DNA from: an uncultured Tenacibaculum sp.
GTDB lineage: Bacteria; Bacteroidota; Bacteroidia; Flavobacteriales; Flavobacteriaceae
Length of the DNA: 64,000 nucleotides
Reading direction: 5' to 3'
NCBI RefSeq assembly: GCF_947499065.1
Contig: NZ_CANMMT010000005.1
Coordinates: forward strand, 124,001 to 188,000
The notes beneath the pieces are model-generated. The model was given only the letters and a program-made list of their open reading frames with translations. It ran no database searches and was not told where the DNA came from. A program made the position numbers and the translations under genes. Below, piece by piece: positions 1 to 9,284 of the stretch (position 1 is its first letter; every line of letters begins with the position of its first letter).

Positions 1-538
1 GAGGCATTAAGTCGTTTTTATGAATTGCAAGCATTCTTAAAAGTTTACTTTCTTTTGGAGATAATTTTTGTGTTTCTCCACCATTAAAAGTTAAATGACG
101 TAATTTAGAATTAAAATCAAATCCACCTATTTTAAATTCAAACTCATCAGTTTCGTTTGATTTTTCATTTTCTTTTCGTTGTAAAATAGCTTTGATTTTA
201 TGTAATAAAACCTCAGAATCGAAAGGTTTATTTAAATAATCATCAGCTCCAACTTGGTAACCTCTTAAAACATCTTCTTTTAATGTTTTAGCTGTTAAGA
301 AAATTATTGGGATTTCTTTGTTCGTTGTTCTAATGTCTTGAGCTAATGAAAATCCATCTTTTCGAGGCATCATTACATCTAAAATACATAAGTCATATTC
401 TGCATTTTTAAACATAATTAATCCATCTATACCATCTTTAGCATGTGTAACATTATAGTCGTTTAATGCCAGGTAATCTTTAAGGACAGTTCCAAAATTT
501 GGATCATCTTCTACTAATAGTATTTTTTTACTCCCCAT
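1..538 (-). CDS. Response regulator transcription factor, partial
   Basis: This is the DNA-binding partner of the histidine kinase just downstream. The gene reads leftward and runs off the window start, so only its N-terminal ~179 residues are visible. The receiver domain begins MGSKKILLVEDDP, with the acidic pocket at the Glu-Asp-Asp. The phospho-acceptor lies in CILDVMMPRKDGF, followed by the conserved FLTAK and KPF motifs. After about residue 130 the start of an OmpR-type winged-helix domain is seen (GGFDFNS...LTFNGGETQKLSPKE). The start ATG at 538 is followed 12 nt later by the kinase stop side, so the two genes form an operon in which the kinase is transcribed first. The signal sensed is unknown. 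Confidence 0.93.
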   Translation of the reverse strand, partial: MGSKKILLVEDDPNFGTVLKDYLALNDYNVTHAKDGIDGLIMFKNAEYDLCILDVMMPRKDGFSLAQDIRTTNKEIPIIFLTAKTLKEDVLRGYQVGADDYLNKPFDSEVLLHKIKAILQRKENEKSNETDEFEFKIGGFDFNSKLRHLTFNGGETQKLSPKESKLLRMLAIHKNDLMP

Positions 539-550
539 CTTATTTTAAAT

Positions 551-2116
551 TTATATTAATGGTAATTTAACCGTAAACAAGCTTCCTTTGCCTTTTTCAC
601 TTTCAACGTGTATACTTCCTTGGTGATTATCTATAATCTCTTTTACATAGGCTAATCCTAAACCATGGCCTTTTACGTTGTGAATATTTCCTTTATGCTC
701 TCTATAAAATTTATCGAAAACATATTTTTGAGCATTTCTACTCATTCCTATACCTTTATCTTTTATCTTAAAGATAAAGTATTTATTTGTACTTTCAGTA
801 TATACATCAATTTTAGGTGCTCCATCAGAGTACTTTAAAGCATTTTCAAGCATATTAACTACCACATTTGTTAAGTGAAATTGATTACCTAATATTTCTG
901 TTGAAATAGCTTTAAAATGTGTTGTTATACTTCCTTTTTTATCGTTTATTAATAACTGAATGTGTTCTATAGCTTCTTCAATAATGTCGTGTACATCAAT
1001 AGCATCCTTACTAATTTCTATTTGATTTTTTTCTAATCTTGAAATTCGTAAAACATTTTCAACTTGCCCGTGCATACGTTTGTTTTCGTCACGAATCATT
1101 TGAACATATCGTTTCACTTTATCTTGGTCTGATATGATTTTTGGGTTTTTAATAGCATCTAAAGCTAGGTTTATAGTAGCTATAGGTGTTTTAAACTCAT
1201 GTGTCATATTATTTATGAAATCTGTTTTGATTTCAGATATTTTTTTCTGACGAATTAGTTGATACAAGGAAGCAGAAAAAGCTGCAATAATTATACCAAT
1301 AAACAATAACGATAAACCTAAAATTTTTACCATCCCAGAAAGTAAGTTCTTACGTTCGTTAGGAAATCTTATGTATAATTTATATTTACTATTTCCATTA
1401 TCATCTTCAAATAGTGGATAACTGGTATCGTTAGGTTTAATATTAAAATAACCAGATTTTAATTGCGTTGCAAATCCATCTTCATACACACAATATTTAA
1501 AATCTTGGGTTATATTCATTCTTGCTAATTCCCGTTTTATAGTTTCGTTTAGCTGTTTGTTGCTAATTCGTTGGTTAATAGGATATATTCTTTTACTCTC
1601 TCTAAATACATGTTCTAATTGTTGTTTATTCCAATTATCATAAAGTTTAAAAGTAGAAAATTGACTTTCATTATTAGAACTTCTAAAATCTTTGTTTTCA
1701 GATTTTATGATTTGAGAAAAATAAATATCTTCTTTACCTGTGTAACGCTTTACAACAATAGAGTCGTTATTAACAAAATCTCCAGGTATTTTAAAGTTTT
1801 CTTCTAAAATAGTACTACCAAAAGAGAATTTTTTCTTGTTGGTTGTGTCTATCTGTTGAAATAAGAAAGTCTTTATTTCCGCATCTGTTCTAAATTTATT
1901 ATTCTCAAAAAAATCTTTACTATTTTGAACAAATTCTGTGTACTCTCTATCTTTTATACTTTCTGAAGTACCAGCTAAAGCAATAATTACATTATTGTTA
2001 AATTGTTGTTGTTTGTTTCTAATGGCATCTTTAATCCAATATACTTGAACAGAGATTATTCCTATTAATGAAATACTCATTAAAACAACAATAAGCATGA
2101 AAATTTTCTTACCCAT
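551..2116 (-). CDS. Sensor histidine kinase, two-transmembrane
   Basis: Membrane sensor kinase that autophosphorylates and passes phosphate to the response regulator encoded just after it. Residues ~5-27 form the first membrane segment. About 235 residues of extracytoplasmic sensor follow, then a second membrane segment (~262-287). The HisKA motif MTHEFKTPIATI has its His near residue 305. The HATPase region carries the N box (NMLENALKYS), the G1 box (KDKGIGMS), the F box (FDKFYRE) and the G2 box (GHGLGLAYVKEII), so it looks catalytically complete. The periplasmic domain is not one I recognise, so the ligand cannot be given. Length (521 aa) is normal for Bacteroidota kinases of this type. Confidence 0.93.
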   Translation of the reverse strand: MGKKIFMLIVVLMSISLIGIISVQVYWIKDAIRNKQQQFNNNVIIALAGTSESIKDREYTEFVQNSKDFFENNKFRTDAEIKTFLFQQIDTTNKKKFSFGSTILEENFKIPGDFVNNDSIVVKRYTGKEDIYFSQIIKSENKDFRSSNNESQFSTFKLYDNWNKQQLEHVFRESKRIYPINQRISNKQLNETIKRELARMNITQDFKYCVYEDGFATQLKSGYFNIKPNDTSYPLFEDDNGNSKYKLYIRFPNERKNLLSGMVKILGLSLLFIGIIIAAFSASLYQLIRQKKISEIKTDFINNMTHEFKTPIATINLALDAIKNPKIISDQDKVKRYVQMIRDENKRMHGQVENVLRISRLEKNQIEISKDAIDVHDIIEEAIEHIQLLINDKKGSITTHFKAISTEILGNQFHLTNVVVNMLENALKYSDGAPKIDVYTESTNKYFIFKIKDKGIGMSRNAQKYVFDKFYREHKGNIHNVKGHGLGLAYVKEIIDNHQGSIHVESEKGKGSLFTVKLPLI

Positions 2117-2228
2117 TATTCAAAAATAAATCAATAAAGTGAAGGGATGTTTTCTTTTAACTTAGATTAACAAAGTTAGTGTAAAATTAAGATAATTTTA
2201 AGAAAAAGCATTAATTAAACGTAAATTA

Positions 2229-2816
2229 CTATAGGTTTTTTGTTAAATTATTGTGGATTTTCAAGACTTGCTCGTTACTTTTACTAATTGTCAGGTTCTC
2301 AATTATATAGTGAGATTGTAGCGTTTTTTTAGTTTGATTCCATTGATTTTTCATTCTATTCTTTACATCTTCTATGTTTGAATTGTCTCTTTTTAGAACA
2401 CGTTGAATTCTAATGTTTTCAGGAGCAGTTACGGTGATTATTTTGTCGCAAATATGATTGCTACCATTTTCAAAAAGAATAGCGTTTTCATAAAGGATGT
2501 ATTTCTTTTTTGAATTACTATGAATAAAGTTTTGTAAATGTTTGTGAACAACTGGATGAACAATAGAGTTTAATTTAGCTAATTTACTTTTGTCTTTAAA
2601 AACAATATTTGCTAAATATTGTCTGTTTAATTGGTTGTTTTGATAGGTTTCTTCTCCAAACTCGGTAATTAATTGAGATTTAATTTCACTAGAAGAAGTC
2701 ATTAGTTTTTTAGCTTCTTCATCGGCAATATAAACTGCAATATTTTCAAATTTGGAAAACATTTTTAAGATAGTTGATTTTCCGCTACCAATGCCGCCTG
2801 TTAATCCTACAACCAT
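2229..2816 (-). CDS. coaE: Dephospho-CoA kinase
   Basis: Catalyses the last step of coenzyme A synthesis, ATP-dependent phosphorylation of the 3'-hydroxyl of dephospho-CoA. The N-terminus VVGLTGGIGSGKST is the family P-loop. The adenine-binding YIADEEAKKL and the HPxxxxxL-type segment (IVHPVVHKHLQNF) follow, and the lid region contains VLKRD. Length (195 aa) is typical. It starts 1 nt after the YbbR-protein gene ends, so the two are co-transcribed. This coupling in a housekeeping cluster with yajC and nusB is common in Flavobacteriia. Confidence 0.95.
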   Translation of the reverse strand: MVVGLTGGIGSGKSTILKMFSKFENIAVYIADEEAKKLMTSSSEIKSQLITEFGEETYQNNQLNRQYLANIVFKDKSKLAKLNSIVHPVVHKHLQNFIHSNSKKKYILYENAILFENGSNHICDKIITVTAPENIRIQRVLKRDNSNIEDVKNRMKNQWNQTKKTLQSHYIIENLTISKSNEQVLKIHNNLTKNL

Positions 2817-2817
2817 A

Positions 2818-3747
2818 TTATTTATGAATTAAAAAATCTATTTTATTTGGAGTAATCCTTACTGAAGAAACCAAATCTGATGAGACAATTAATTTCGGAG
2901 TAAGGTAGTTAGTATCGTTATTTTCTACTTGATGATAATTGCATTCAACTTTAAATAAATCTGGAGTGATTTTATTAAAGTTATTTAAACTTACTTTGTA
3001 GATTAATTTTACTTTTTTAGGATATATGTTAATACTCTTAGGAGCGTTCTTGACTAAAATAGGAACTTCAACTTCGCCTTCTGTAAATTTGTCTACATAA
3101 ACATTAACTTTTGCAGAAGTGATATTCGTTTTAATCTCTCCTCCTTTTGGAAAAAGTATAACAGATTGAATGCTTTTGTTTTCTGAGATATTTTCCAAGT
3201 TGATTTTTTCAAGCATCAAAGAGTTGATGTTTTTTAAAAAAGTTTTATCTCCAGAAATTAAGACACTATCAGGAGTAATAGTAGTAGGGCTAGAATAGTC
3301 ATAACCTAACTGAAAAGTAGTATTGAGGTTTGCTTTTAATGGAACTTTTTTTGAATATAATGTTCCTATTTTTAATGTGATACTATCTTTTTGAATTTGA
3401 GTTAATTCTGTTCCAGATTTTAATTGCTTTTGGATGTCTTGAAATATGTTTTTTGATAAAAAATAGTAATCATTGGCGCTTTTTTTAGAAAGCTTTTTTA
3501 AACTAAGTTTAATAGGTTTGTTGGCTATTTTAGTAGAAATTAAGTTAAATCCAGTTCCTTTTATAAGTACAGGTAGCTTTTTTAGAGGAGGAGAGAGCAG
3601 TATCTTTTTTTGAGGTAAATCAGTATATACTACTTCTAAATTTGAAATAGAGGTATATTCTTTTGATAGATTTATAAGTAGCCAAAAAAGAATAGAAGCT
3701 ACTAAAAAACCAAAAAAGGTTTTAGGTATGTTGAAAATTTTATTCAA
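2818..3747 (-). CDS. YbbR-domain protein (CdaR-like)
   Basis: A single N-terminal membrane anchor (~residues 8-27) carries a long extracytoplasmic part with YbbR-like beta repeats. The repeats are seen as recurring phrases of the kind VPLKANLN...GYDYSSPTTITPDSVLISGDKTFLKNINSLMLEKINL (~135-190). In Firmicutes YbbR/CdaR proteins modulate the diadenylate cyclase CdaA. In Bacteroidota the function is not established and no cyclase gene is seen nearby, so I assign only the domain. It lies between yajC and coaE. A strong hairpin terminator separates it from yajC, so it may have its own promoter or rely on read-through. Confidence 0.8.
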   Translation of the reverse strand: MNKIFNIPKTFFGFLVASILFWLLINLSKEYTSISNLEVVYTDLPQKKILLSPPLKKLPVLIKGTGFNLISTKIANKPIKLSLKKLSKKSANDYYFLSKNIFQDIQKQLKSGTELTQIQKDSITLKIGTLYSKKVPLKANLNTTFQLGYDYSSPTTITPDSVLISGDKTFLKNINSLMLEKINLENISENKSIQSVILFPKGGEIKTNITSAKVNVYVDKFTEGEVEVPILVKNAPKSINIYPKKVKLIYKVSLNNFNKITPDLFKVECNYHQVENNDTNYLTPKLIVSSDLVSSVRITPNKIDFLIHK

Positions 3748-3780
3748 AATTTAAATATTATGCAATCTACATAAAAAACA

Positions 3781-3810
3781 AAAAAGTGAGCTTGAGAGCT
3801 CACTTTTTTT
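3781..3810 (-). terminator. Rho-independent terminator after yajC
   Basis: A perfect 12-bp stem (AAAAAGTGAGCT / AGCTCACTTTTT) with a TGAG loop is flanked by T-runs on both strands. It lies just downstream of yajC (leftward), before the YbbR gene. Confidence 0.85.
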
Positions 3811-3823
3811 AAATATAGGAATA

Positions 3824-4144
3824 CTATTTTTTTTCTGTAGTATTATATTTTTTACTAAGCTCCATAGAGATTGCTGATCGTTCAAATTTGATTTTACCAG
3901 CTCCAGTTTCGATAATCACAGTATTATCTGAATCGTTAATTTCGGTAATTTTACCATGGATACCACTAGATGTAACTACTTTAATTCCTTTTTTAATGGT
4001 AGTTTGGAATTGTTTTTCTTTTTTCTGACGCTTCATTTGTGGACGAATAATCAAAAAGTAAAAAACACCAATCATAGCAATAAAAGGAAGCATGTTCATA
4101 ATGCTTTCTTGTGAGCTTGCTTGTAAGAAAATGGTTGTAAACAT
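3824..4144 (-). CDS. yajC: Preprotein translocase subunit YajC
   Basis: Small single-span inner-membrane protein of the SecDF-YajC accessory complex of the Sec translocase. The membrane helix (MLPFIAMIGVFYFLIIRPQMKRQKKEK, ~residues 18-43) contains the family signature FYFLIIRPQ. It is followed by the KGIKVVTSSGIHGKITEI beta domain. Length (106 aa) is typical. The start codon overlaps the stop of the upstream DUF1573 gene by one base, consistent with translational coupling. A terminator follows it. Confidence 0.95.
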   Translation of the reverse strand: MFTTIFLQASSQESIMNMLPFIAMIGVFYFLIIRPQMKRQKKEKQFQTTIKKGIKVVTSSGIHGKITEINDSDNTVIIETGAGKIKFERSAISMELSKKYNTTEKK

Positions 4145-4608
4145 TAAGCTTTCTTTTTAGGAGTTACCATACCAGAAATTTTAAGAATTTCTCTTCCTTT
4201 TTCTGTGTTAGTAGATAAAGTTATTGACTTAGATTGTTTGTTTGGTTTTCCGTTAGTGTTAAAGCTTACTTTAATATCTCCAGTTTTACCAGGTGCAATA
4301 GGGTTTCTTGGCCAAACAGGTACAGTACATCCACAACTAGCTTGAGCATTAGTGATTACTAAGTCTGATTTACCAGTGTTTGTAACAACAAAAGTAGTTT
4401 CAACAACTTCTCCTTCATTAACGGTACCAAAGTCATACTCTTCTTTGTCAAAAGAAACAGTTGGAGCACCTAAGCTTATAGAAGTATCTCTTTTTTCTGC
4501 TTTCTCAACATTCTCCTTTTTTACTTTTGATGATGCATTTCCTTGACCACAAGAAACTAACATTCCTGTTGAAACGAATAATGCTATTGCTATTGCTATT
4601 TTTTTCAT
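4144..4608 (-). CDS. DUF1573 lipoprotein
   Basis: Predicted lipoprotein. I place the start at the internal Met (MKKIAIAIALFVSTGMLVSC), since this gives a normal lipoprotein signal with lipobox LVSC. An upstream ATG 12 nt earlier would only add MFFK. The mature part has the DUF1573 immunoglobulin-like fold signature: FDKEEYDFGTVNEGEVVETTFVVTNTG, then ASCGCTVPVWPRNPIAPGKTGDIKVSFNT. The CGC Cys pair is typical of the family. Its role is not known; it is regularly found beside yajC and nusB in Bacteroidota. The gene lies between nusB and yajC in the same leftward operon. Confidence 0.88.
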   Translation of the reverse strand: MKKIAIAIALFVSTGMLVSCGQGNASSKVKKENVEKAEKRDTSISLGAPTVSFDKEEYDFGTVNEGEVVETTFVVTNTGKSDLVITNAQASCGCTVPVWPRNPIAPGKTGDIKVSFNTNGKPNKQSKSITLSTNTEKGREILKISGMVTPKKKA

Positions 4609-4649
4609 TTTAAAAAACATTTAATTTATTCTGTTGTAAAAATAATAAA

Positions 4650-5588
4650 TTATAACAAACCTCTACCTATTTTAACCATCTTATCAGAGGCTAAATAGTC
4701 TTTTGCTAATTTATCTAAAACTCCGTTTATGAAATATCCACTTTTGTTTGTAGAGTAATCCTTAGCTAACTCAATATATTCGTTAATACTTACTCTGCTT
4801 GGAATAGAAGGGAAATGCAAAAATTCAGTGATAGCCATTTTAATAATAATCATATCAATATCGGCAATTCTATCTGCTTCCCAGTTTGGAGTTTTGTCAA
4901 TGATATCTTCTTCATATTTGTGCTGATTAAGCATTGTTTTTGTAAACAAATTAGATACAAACAATTTATCTTCATTGTCTTTATAAAGACTTCCTAAAAT
5001 AAAAGGGTTTTGAGGTTTTTGTTTGTTTAAAGATTTAATAATCCAAGTGTTTACAAAAGGAATATCATCGATCCAAGAAATCATTTTATCTTCAAAATAA
5101 TCGGCTAACTTTTCGTTAGGAGCTACTATTTCTCTAAAAAACTCAATTACAAAAGCTCTATCTACGTTATATGAATCTTCAATAGTGTTCATGTATTTTT
5201 TATACATGTCGCTATTTTGAAGTTCATCTAAAAGGATTTTGATATACTCGTCATCAAGCTCCCAATAGTTAAGCTTATTTAATTCCACATAACCTTCTAA
5301 GCTAACGCTTTCGTTTAATAGATTAATAAGTCTGTTGTTGATAAATTTTTCGTTAGGATTTAAATCCTCTTTAGTCGCAAGTATTTTCTTTTTTGAAAGT
5401 TCAATTCTTTTACGAGCTAATTTTTGTACTTCTACTAATAACTGAAGGTTTAAAACATACAAATCGTACATTTTTTGTATGCTGTGTTTTAAAAACTTTT
5501 CTTCCTTCACCAAATCATCACTGTGTGATTGCTGCATCGCATAAACCGATTGCATTACTTTAACTCGAATGTGTCTTCTGTTAATCAT
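4650..5588 (-). CDS. nusB: Transcription antitermination factor NusB
   Basis: NusB binds boxA RNA with NusE (S10) in rRNA antitermination. The N-terminus MINRRHIRVKVMQSVYAMQQS is the RNA-binding helix. The C-terminal half has the diagnostic helices DRIADIDMIIIKMAITEFLHFPSIPSRVSINEYIELAKDYS and SGYFINGVLDKLAKD. At 312 aa it is about twice the E. coli protein, with a ~130-residue insertion. This long form is normal for Bacteroidota. First gene of the nusB-DUF1573-yajC set. Confidence 0.93.
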   Translation of the reverse strand: MINRRHIRVKVMQSVYAMQQSHSDDLVKEEKFLKHSIQKMYDLYVLNLQLLVEVQKLARKRIELSKKKILATKEDLNPNEKFINNRLINLLNESVSLEGYVELNKLNYWELDDEYIKILLDELQNSDMYKKYMNTIEDSYNVDRAFVIEFFREIVAPNEKLADYFEDKMISWIDDIPFVNTWIIKSLNKQKPQNPFILGSLYKDNEDKLFVSNLFTKTMLNQHKYEEDIIDKTPNWEADRIADIDMIIIKMAITEFLHFPSIPSRVSINEYIELAKDYSTNKSGYFINGVLDKLAKDYLASDKMVKIGRGLL

Positions 5589-5600
5589 TTTAAAGAACTT

Positions 5601-5637
5601 TAAAAAAAAGAGCGATAGAAATTGTTTCTAACGCTCT
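5601..5637 (-). terminator. Rho-independent terminator after amino-acid dehydrogenase
   Basis: A stem of AGAGCG plus TAGAAA paired with TTTCTA plus CGCTCT (one A/A mismatch) and a 3-nt TTG loop. On the minus strand it is followed by a run of T. It ends the dehydrogenase transcript and separates it from nusB. Confidence 0.8.
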
Positions 5638-5665
5638 GCAAAAGTAAAACTTTTTTGTTTTTTAT

Positions 5666-6766
5666 CTAGCTATTTTGCTCTTTTTTACGTGCATCAATTC
5701 TTGATTGTGCAATATTGAAAGCAGCTTGATGTGTAGTGATATTTTCTTTTTCTGCTAAATTGAAAATCTCTAATGTTGTATTGTAAATGTTTTCAGTTCT
5801 TTTTAAGCTTTCAGCTTTATCATAACCAACTACTTCAGCATATACATTAATAATTCCACCAGCATTAATTAAGAAGTCAGGAGCATAAGCAATTCCTTTT
5901 TCTTGTAATAATTTACCGTGTTTTAATTCGTTTGCTAATTGGTTGTTAGCAGCACCAGCAATAACTTTAGCTTTTAATTGAGAAATACTCTCATCATTTA
6001 CTGTAGCACCTAAAGCACATGGAGCATAGATATCGATATCTAAGCCGTAGATGTCATTTCCTAATACTACGTTTGCACCGTACTTTTTACTTAACTCTTC
6101 TAAACGAGCTTCGTTAATGTCATTTAAGATAACTTGAGCACCTTCATCAGTAATATGTTTTACTAAAGTTTCTCCAACGTGACCAACACCTTGTACTAAT
6201 ACTTTTTTACCATCTAAGTTTTCAGAACCAAACTTATATTTAGAAGCAGCTTTCATTCCCATGTATACTCCATAAGCAGTAACAGGAGAAGGGTTTCCTG
6301 ATCCACCAATTGCTTCAGAAACACCAGTTACGTGTGGAGTTACTTCACGAATAATATCCATATCGCGAGTTTCCATTCCAACATCTTCAGCAGTAATGTA
6401 TTTTCCACTTAAAGAATTTACATACTCACCAAACTTACGCATTAAAGCATCGTTCTTTTGAGTCTTAGCGTCCCCAATAATAACAGCTTTACCACCACCA
6501 AGATTTAATCCAGTAATAGCCGATTTATATGTCATCCCACGAGATAAACGTAAAACATCATTTAATGCTTCCCACTCGCTTTTATATTGCCACATTCTAG
6601 TACCTCCTAAAGCAGGTCCTAAAGTTGTGTTATGAATACCAATTATTGCTTTTAATCCTGTATCTTCGTCGTTGCAAAAAACAATTTGCTCGTGATTATC
6701 GAAAGAAAGTTGACCAAATACTGGGTCGTTCTTAAGATCTTTAGTATCAATGATTTCTGATGTCAT
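5666..6766 (-). CDS. Glu/Leu/Phe/Val dehydrogenase, probably leucine dehydrogenase
   Basis: NAD-dependent oxidative deamination of an amino acid, probably leucine or another branched-chain one, to its 2-oxo acid. The catalytic region GLNLGGGKAVIIGDAKT contains the Lys that binds the substrate carboxylate. The TAEDVGMETRDMDII segment and the Rossmann motif VLVQGVGHVGETLVKHI (~200-216) follow. I start at MTSEIIDTKD (6766), because the extra 14 residues upstream (from 6808) are lysine-rich and unlike family N-termini. Length 366 aa fits Leu/Phe dehydrogenases rather than hexameric GDH (~450 aa). Substrate choice is inferred from size only. Confidence 0.87.
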   Translation of the reverse strand: MTSEIIDTKDLKNDPVFGQLSFDNHEQIVFCNDEDTGLKAIIGIHNTTLGPALGGTRMWQYKSEWEALNDVLRLSRGMTYKSAITGLNLGGGKAVIIGDAKTQKNDALMRKFGEYVNSLSGKYITAEDVGMETRDMDIIREVTPHVTGVSEAIGGSGNPSPVTAYGVYMGMKAASKYKFGSENLDGKKVLVQGVGHVGETLVKHITDEGAQVILNDINEARLEELSKKYGANVVLGNDIYGLDIDIYAPCALGATVNDESISQLKAKVIAGAANNQLANELKHGKLLQEKGIAYAPDFLINAGGIINVYAEVVGYDKAESLKRTENIYNTTLEIFNLAEKENITTHQAAFNIAQSRIDARKKEQNS

Positions 6767-6929
6767 TTTTAGTTGTTTTTTAATTTGAGGCTGTTTTATA
6801 AATCTCAAAAATTCGAGTGCAAAAGTAAGAAATCGTCAAAACATAAGCAAAAAAAGAGAACTAAATTATGTTATTATTAACAAAAAGCATTTGTTAGTTT
6901 AATTTTTTTATTTAAACATAAATTTAAAT

Positions 6930-8684
6930 TTGAAAGCATTACAATATCTTAATAAATACTTTGTAAAATATAAATGGAGGTTACTTTTAGGAGTATTAAT
7001 TACAGTATTATCCAAAATATTAACTCTTAAAATTCCTGATTTTGTTGGAGATTCTCTAAATATAGTAGAAGATTACCAATTAGGTAAGCTAACAGAGCTA
7101 TCTGAAGTTAAAACTATATTACTTAATAATATATTGTTGATAGTAGGAGTAACCCTTCTTGGAGGTTTCTTTACGTTTCTAATGAGACAGACTATTATTG
7201 TGATGTCACGTATGATTGAGTTTGACTTAAAGAATGAAATCTATCAACAATATCAAAACCTATCGATTAACTTTTATAAAAAGAATAGAACAGGTGATTT
7301 AATGAACCGTATTAGCGAAGATGTATCTAAAGTACGTATGTATTTTGGTCCGGCTATTATGTATTCATTAAATATGATTATATCTTTTATCATTGGTTTT
7401 ACTCAAATGTATGCGATTTCGCCAAAGCTTACTTTTTATACGATGATTCCATTTCCTGTGTTATCGATATCAATTTTTATCTTAAGTAAGCAAATTAATA
7501 AGAGAAGTACTGTTGTTCAACAGTATTTATCGAAGTTAACAACATTTAATCAAGAGTTTTTTTCAGGAATTAATGTTGTAAAATCCTATGGAATAGAAAA
7601 AGAAGTGATTACTTCATTTGATGAGATTGCAAATCAAAGTAAAGAAAAGAACATTGATTTGTATAAAGTTCAAGCCCTGTTTTTTCCTCTAATGATATTG
7701 TTAATTGGAATTAGTAATATAATAGTACTATATATAGGAGGTAAACAATACATCGCTGGAGAAATTCAAGTAGGAGCTATTGCTGCTTTTGTTATGTATG
7801 TGAATATTCTTACTTGGCCAGTTGCAGTCGTTGGTTGGGTAACTTCTATGGTACAACAAGCAGAGGCCTCGCAGCAAAGAATTAATGAATTTTTAGAACA
7901 AGTTCCTGAAATAGAAAATGAAGTTGAAGAACCTACAGAAGTAAAAGGTGAAATAGAGTTTAAGAAGGTGTCATTAATTTATGATGATACAGATATTACA
8001 GCATTAAAAGGTGTGAGTTTTGTTGTTAATAAAGGAGAAACATTAGCCATATTAGGAAAAACGGGAAGTGGAAAGTCTACGGTAATAAACCTGATTTCAC
8101 GTTTATATGATGTAACAGAAGGTGAAGTGTTAATTGATGGAGAGAATATCAAAACTCGTAATTTAAACGATGTTAGAAATCAAATTGGTTTTGTGCCTCA
8201 AGATCCATTTTTATTTTCAGATACAATAGAAAACAATATAAAGTTTGGTAAAGAAAATGCTTCTGAAGAAGAAATTGTAAAAGCTGCCAAAAACGCTGTA
8301 ATTCATGATAATATCATTGGTTTTAAAGATGGTTATAAAACTATTTTAGGAGAAAGAGGAGTAACGCTTTCAGGAGGACAAAAACAGCGTACTTCGATAG
8401 CTAGAGCAATTATTAAAAATCCTAAGATTTTAATTTTTGACGATTGTTTATCGGCAGTAGATACTGAAACAGAAGAACAAATATTATCAAACTTAGAAAG
8501 AATATCTAGCGATAAAACTACTATTATTATAAGTCACAGAGTTTCATCAGCTAAGAATGCAGATAAAATTATAGTTTTAGATGAAGGAAACATAATTCAG
8601 CAAGGTGTTCATAATCAATTAATAGAAGAAGAAGGATATTATAAAGAATTATACGAACAACAACTTTTAGAAAAAGAAATGTAG
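6930..8684 (+). CDS. ABC transporter, fused permease/ATPase (exporter type)
   Basis: Half-transporter exporter of the MsbA/multidrug class, acting as a dimer in the inner membrane. Residues ~1-330 hold six membrane helices. The ATPase follows: Walker A ILGKTGSGKST, Q-loop FVPQDPF, signature LSGGQKQR, Walker B ILIFDDCLSAVDTET, and switch His in IISHR. The substrate cannot be told from sequence. The only plausible start is TTG at 6930: no in-frame ATG exists near the N-terminus and the reading frame is open only to 6903. That TTG is also the end of a perfect TAnnTTTG box (6925-6932), an oddity discussed in the findings. The gene is divergent from the dehydrogenase gene. Confidence 0.92.
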   Translation: MKALQYLNKYFVKYKWRLLLGVLITVLSKILTLKIPDFVGDSLNIVEDYQLGKLTELSEVKTILLNNILLIVGVTLLGGFFTFLMRQTIIVMSRMIEFDLKNEIYQQYQNLSINFYKKNRTGDLMNRISEDVSKVRMYFGPAIMYSLNMIISFIIGFTQMYAISPKLTFYTMIPFPVLSISIFILSKQINKRSTVVQQYLSKLTTFNQEFFSGINVVKSYGIEKEVITSFDEIANQSKEKNIDLYKVQALFFPLMILLIGISNIIVLYIGGKQYIAGEIQVGAIAAFVMYVNILTWPVAVVGWVTSMVQQAEASQQRINEFLEQVPEIENEVEEPTEVKGEIEFKKVSLIYDDTDITALKGVSFVVNKGETLAILGKTGSGKSTVINLISRLYDVTEGEVLIDGENIKTRNLNDVRNQIGFVPQDPFLFSDTIENNIKFGKENASEEEIVKAAKNAVIHDNIIGFKDGYKTILGERGVTLSGGQKQRTSIARAIIKNPKILIFDDCLSAVDTETEEQILSNLERISSDKTTIIISHRVSSAKNADKIIVLDEGNIIQQGVHNQLIEEEGYYKELYEQQLLEKEM

Positions 8685-8693
8685 TGTTTCGTA

Positions 8694-8722
8694 TTGTCAA
8701 GTCAAATATTTTGTTAGATTTG
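8694..8722 (+). promoter_or_regulatory. Bacteroidota-type promoter for the DUF3276 gene
   Basis: A TTG at 8694-8696 and a TAGATTTG box at 8715-8722 are separated by 18 nt. This matches the Bacteroidota sigma-ABfr consensus (TTG, ~17-23 nt, TAnnTTTG). The gene starts 43 nt downstream. Confidence 0.6.
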
Positions 8723-8765
8723 TTGAGCAATTCTAAGTAAACAACTATTATTTAAGAAACGAATT

Positions 8766-9125
8766 ATGAGCGAGAGAGTAGAACAAGAAGAAATTTTTTC
8801 ACAAGTTTTAAGAGCAGGGAGAAGAACGTACTTTTTTGACGTTAGGTCTACAAAAGCAGATGATTATTATTTAACTGTGACTGAAAGTAAGAAATTTACT
8901 CATGATGATGGTTCTTTCCACTATCAAAAGCACAAGATTTATTTATATAAAGAAGATTTTTCTGACTTTAAAGAAATGTTGAATAAAGCAACTGACTTTA
9001 TCGTAAACGAAAAAGGTTCTGAAGTAATTAGTGAGCGTCACCAGAAAGATTATAAAAAAGAAGAAGTAGCAGAAGCAAAAGCATCTACAGAAAGCTTTAC
9101 TGACGTTTCTTTCGAAGATATTTAA
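8766..9125 (+). CDS. DUF3276 family protein (PUR-alpha-like)
   Basis: Small protein (119 aa) of the DUF3276 family, whose members resemble PUR repeats that bind single-stranded nucleic acid. The core VEQEEIFSQVLRAGRRTYFFDVRSTKADDYYLTVTESKK (~5-43) is the family signature: two short beta strands rich in Arg and aromatics. A predicted amphipathic helix follows (LYKEDFSDFKEMLNKATDFI). The tail is acidic. It has its own promoter and is followed by a terminator, so it is monocistronic. The cellular role is not established. Confidence 0.85.
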   Translation: MSERVEQEEIFSQVLRAGRRTYFFDVRSTKADDYYLTVTESKKFTHDDGSFHYQKHKIYLYKEDFSDFKEMLNKATDFIVNEKGSEVISERHQKDYKKEEVAEAKASTESFTDVSFEDI

Positions 9126-9223
9126 GCAGAAGAAACTGTTTAGCGTTTAATTTTTAGCGTAAAGAAATTTTATGCTTTTAACTGAATGCTTAAAAAAATC
9201 AATTCAAATTCAATTTACACACG

Positions 9224-9267
9224 AAAACCACCATTGAAATCAACATCAATAGGTGGTTTTTATTTTT
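9224..9267 (+). terminator. Rho-independent terminator after DUF3276 gene
   Basis: AAAACCACC pairs with GGTGGTTTT. An inner ATTGA/TCAAT pairing leaves a small loop. It is followed by TATTTTT. Confidence 0.7.
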
Positions 9268-9284
9268 AACAAAAGGAAGTAAGT

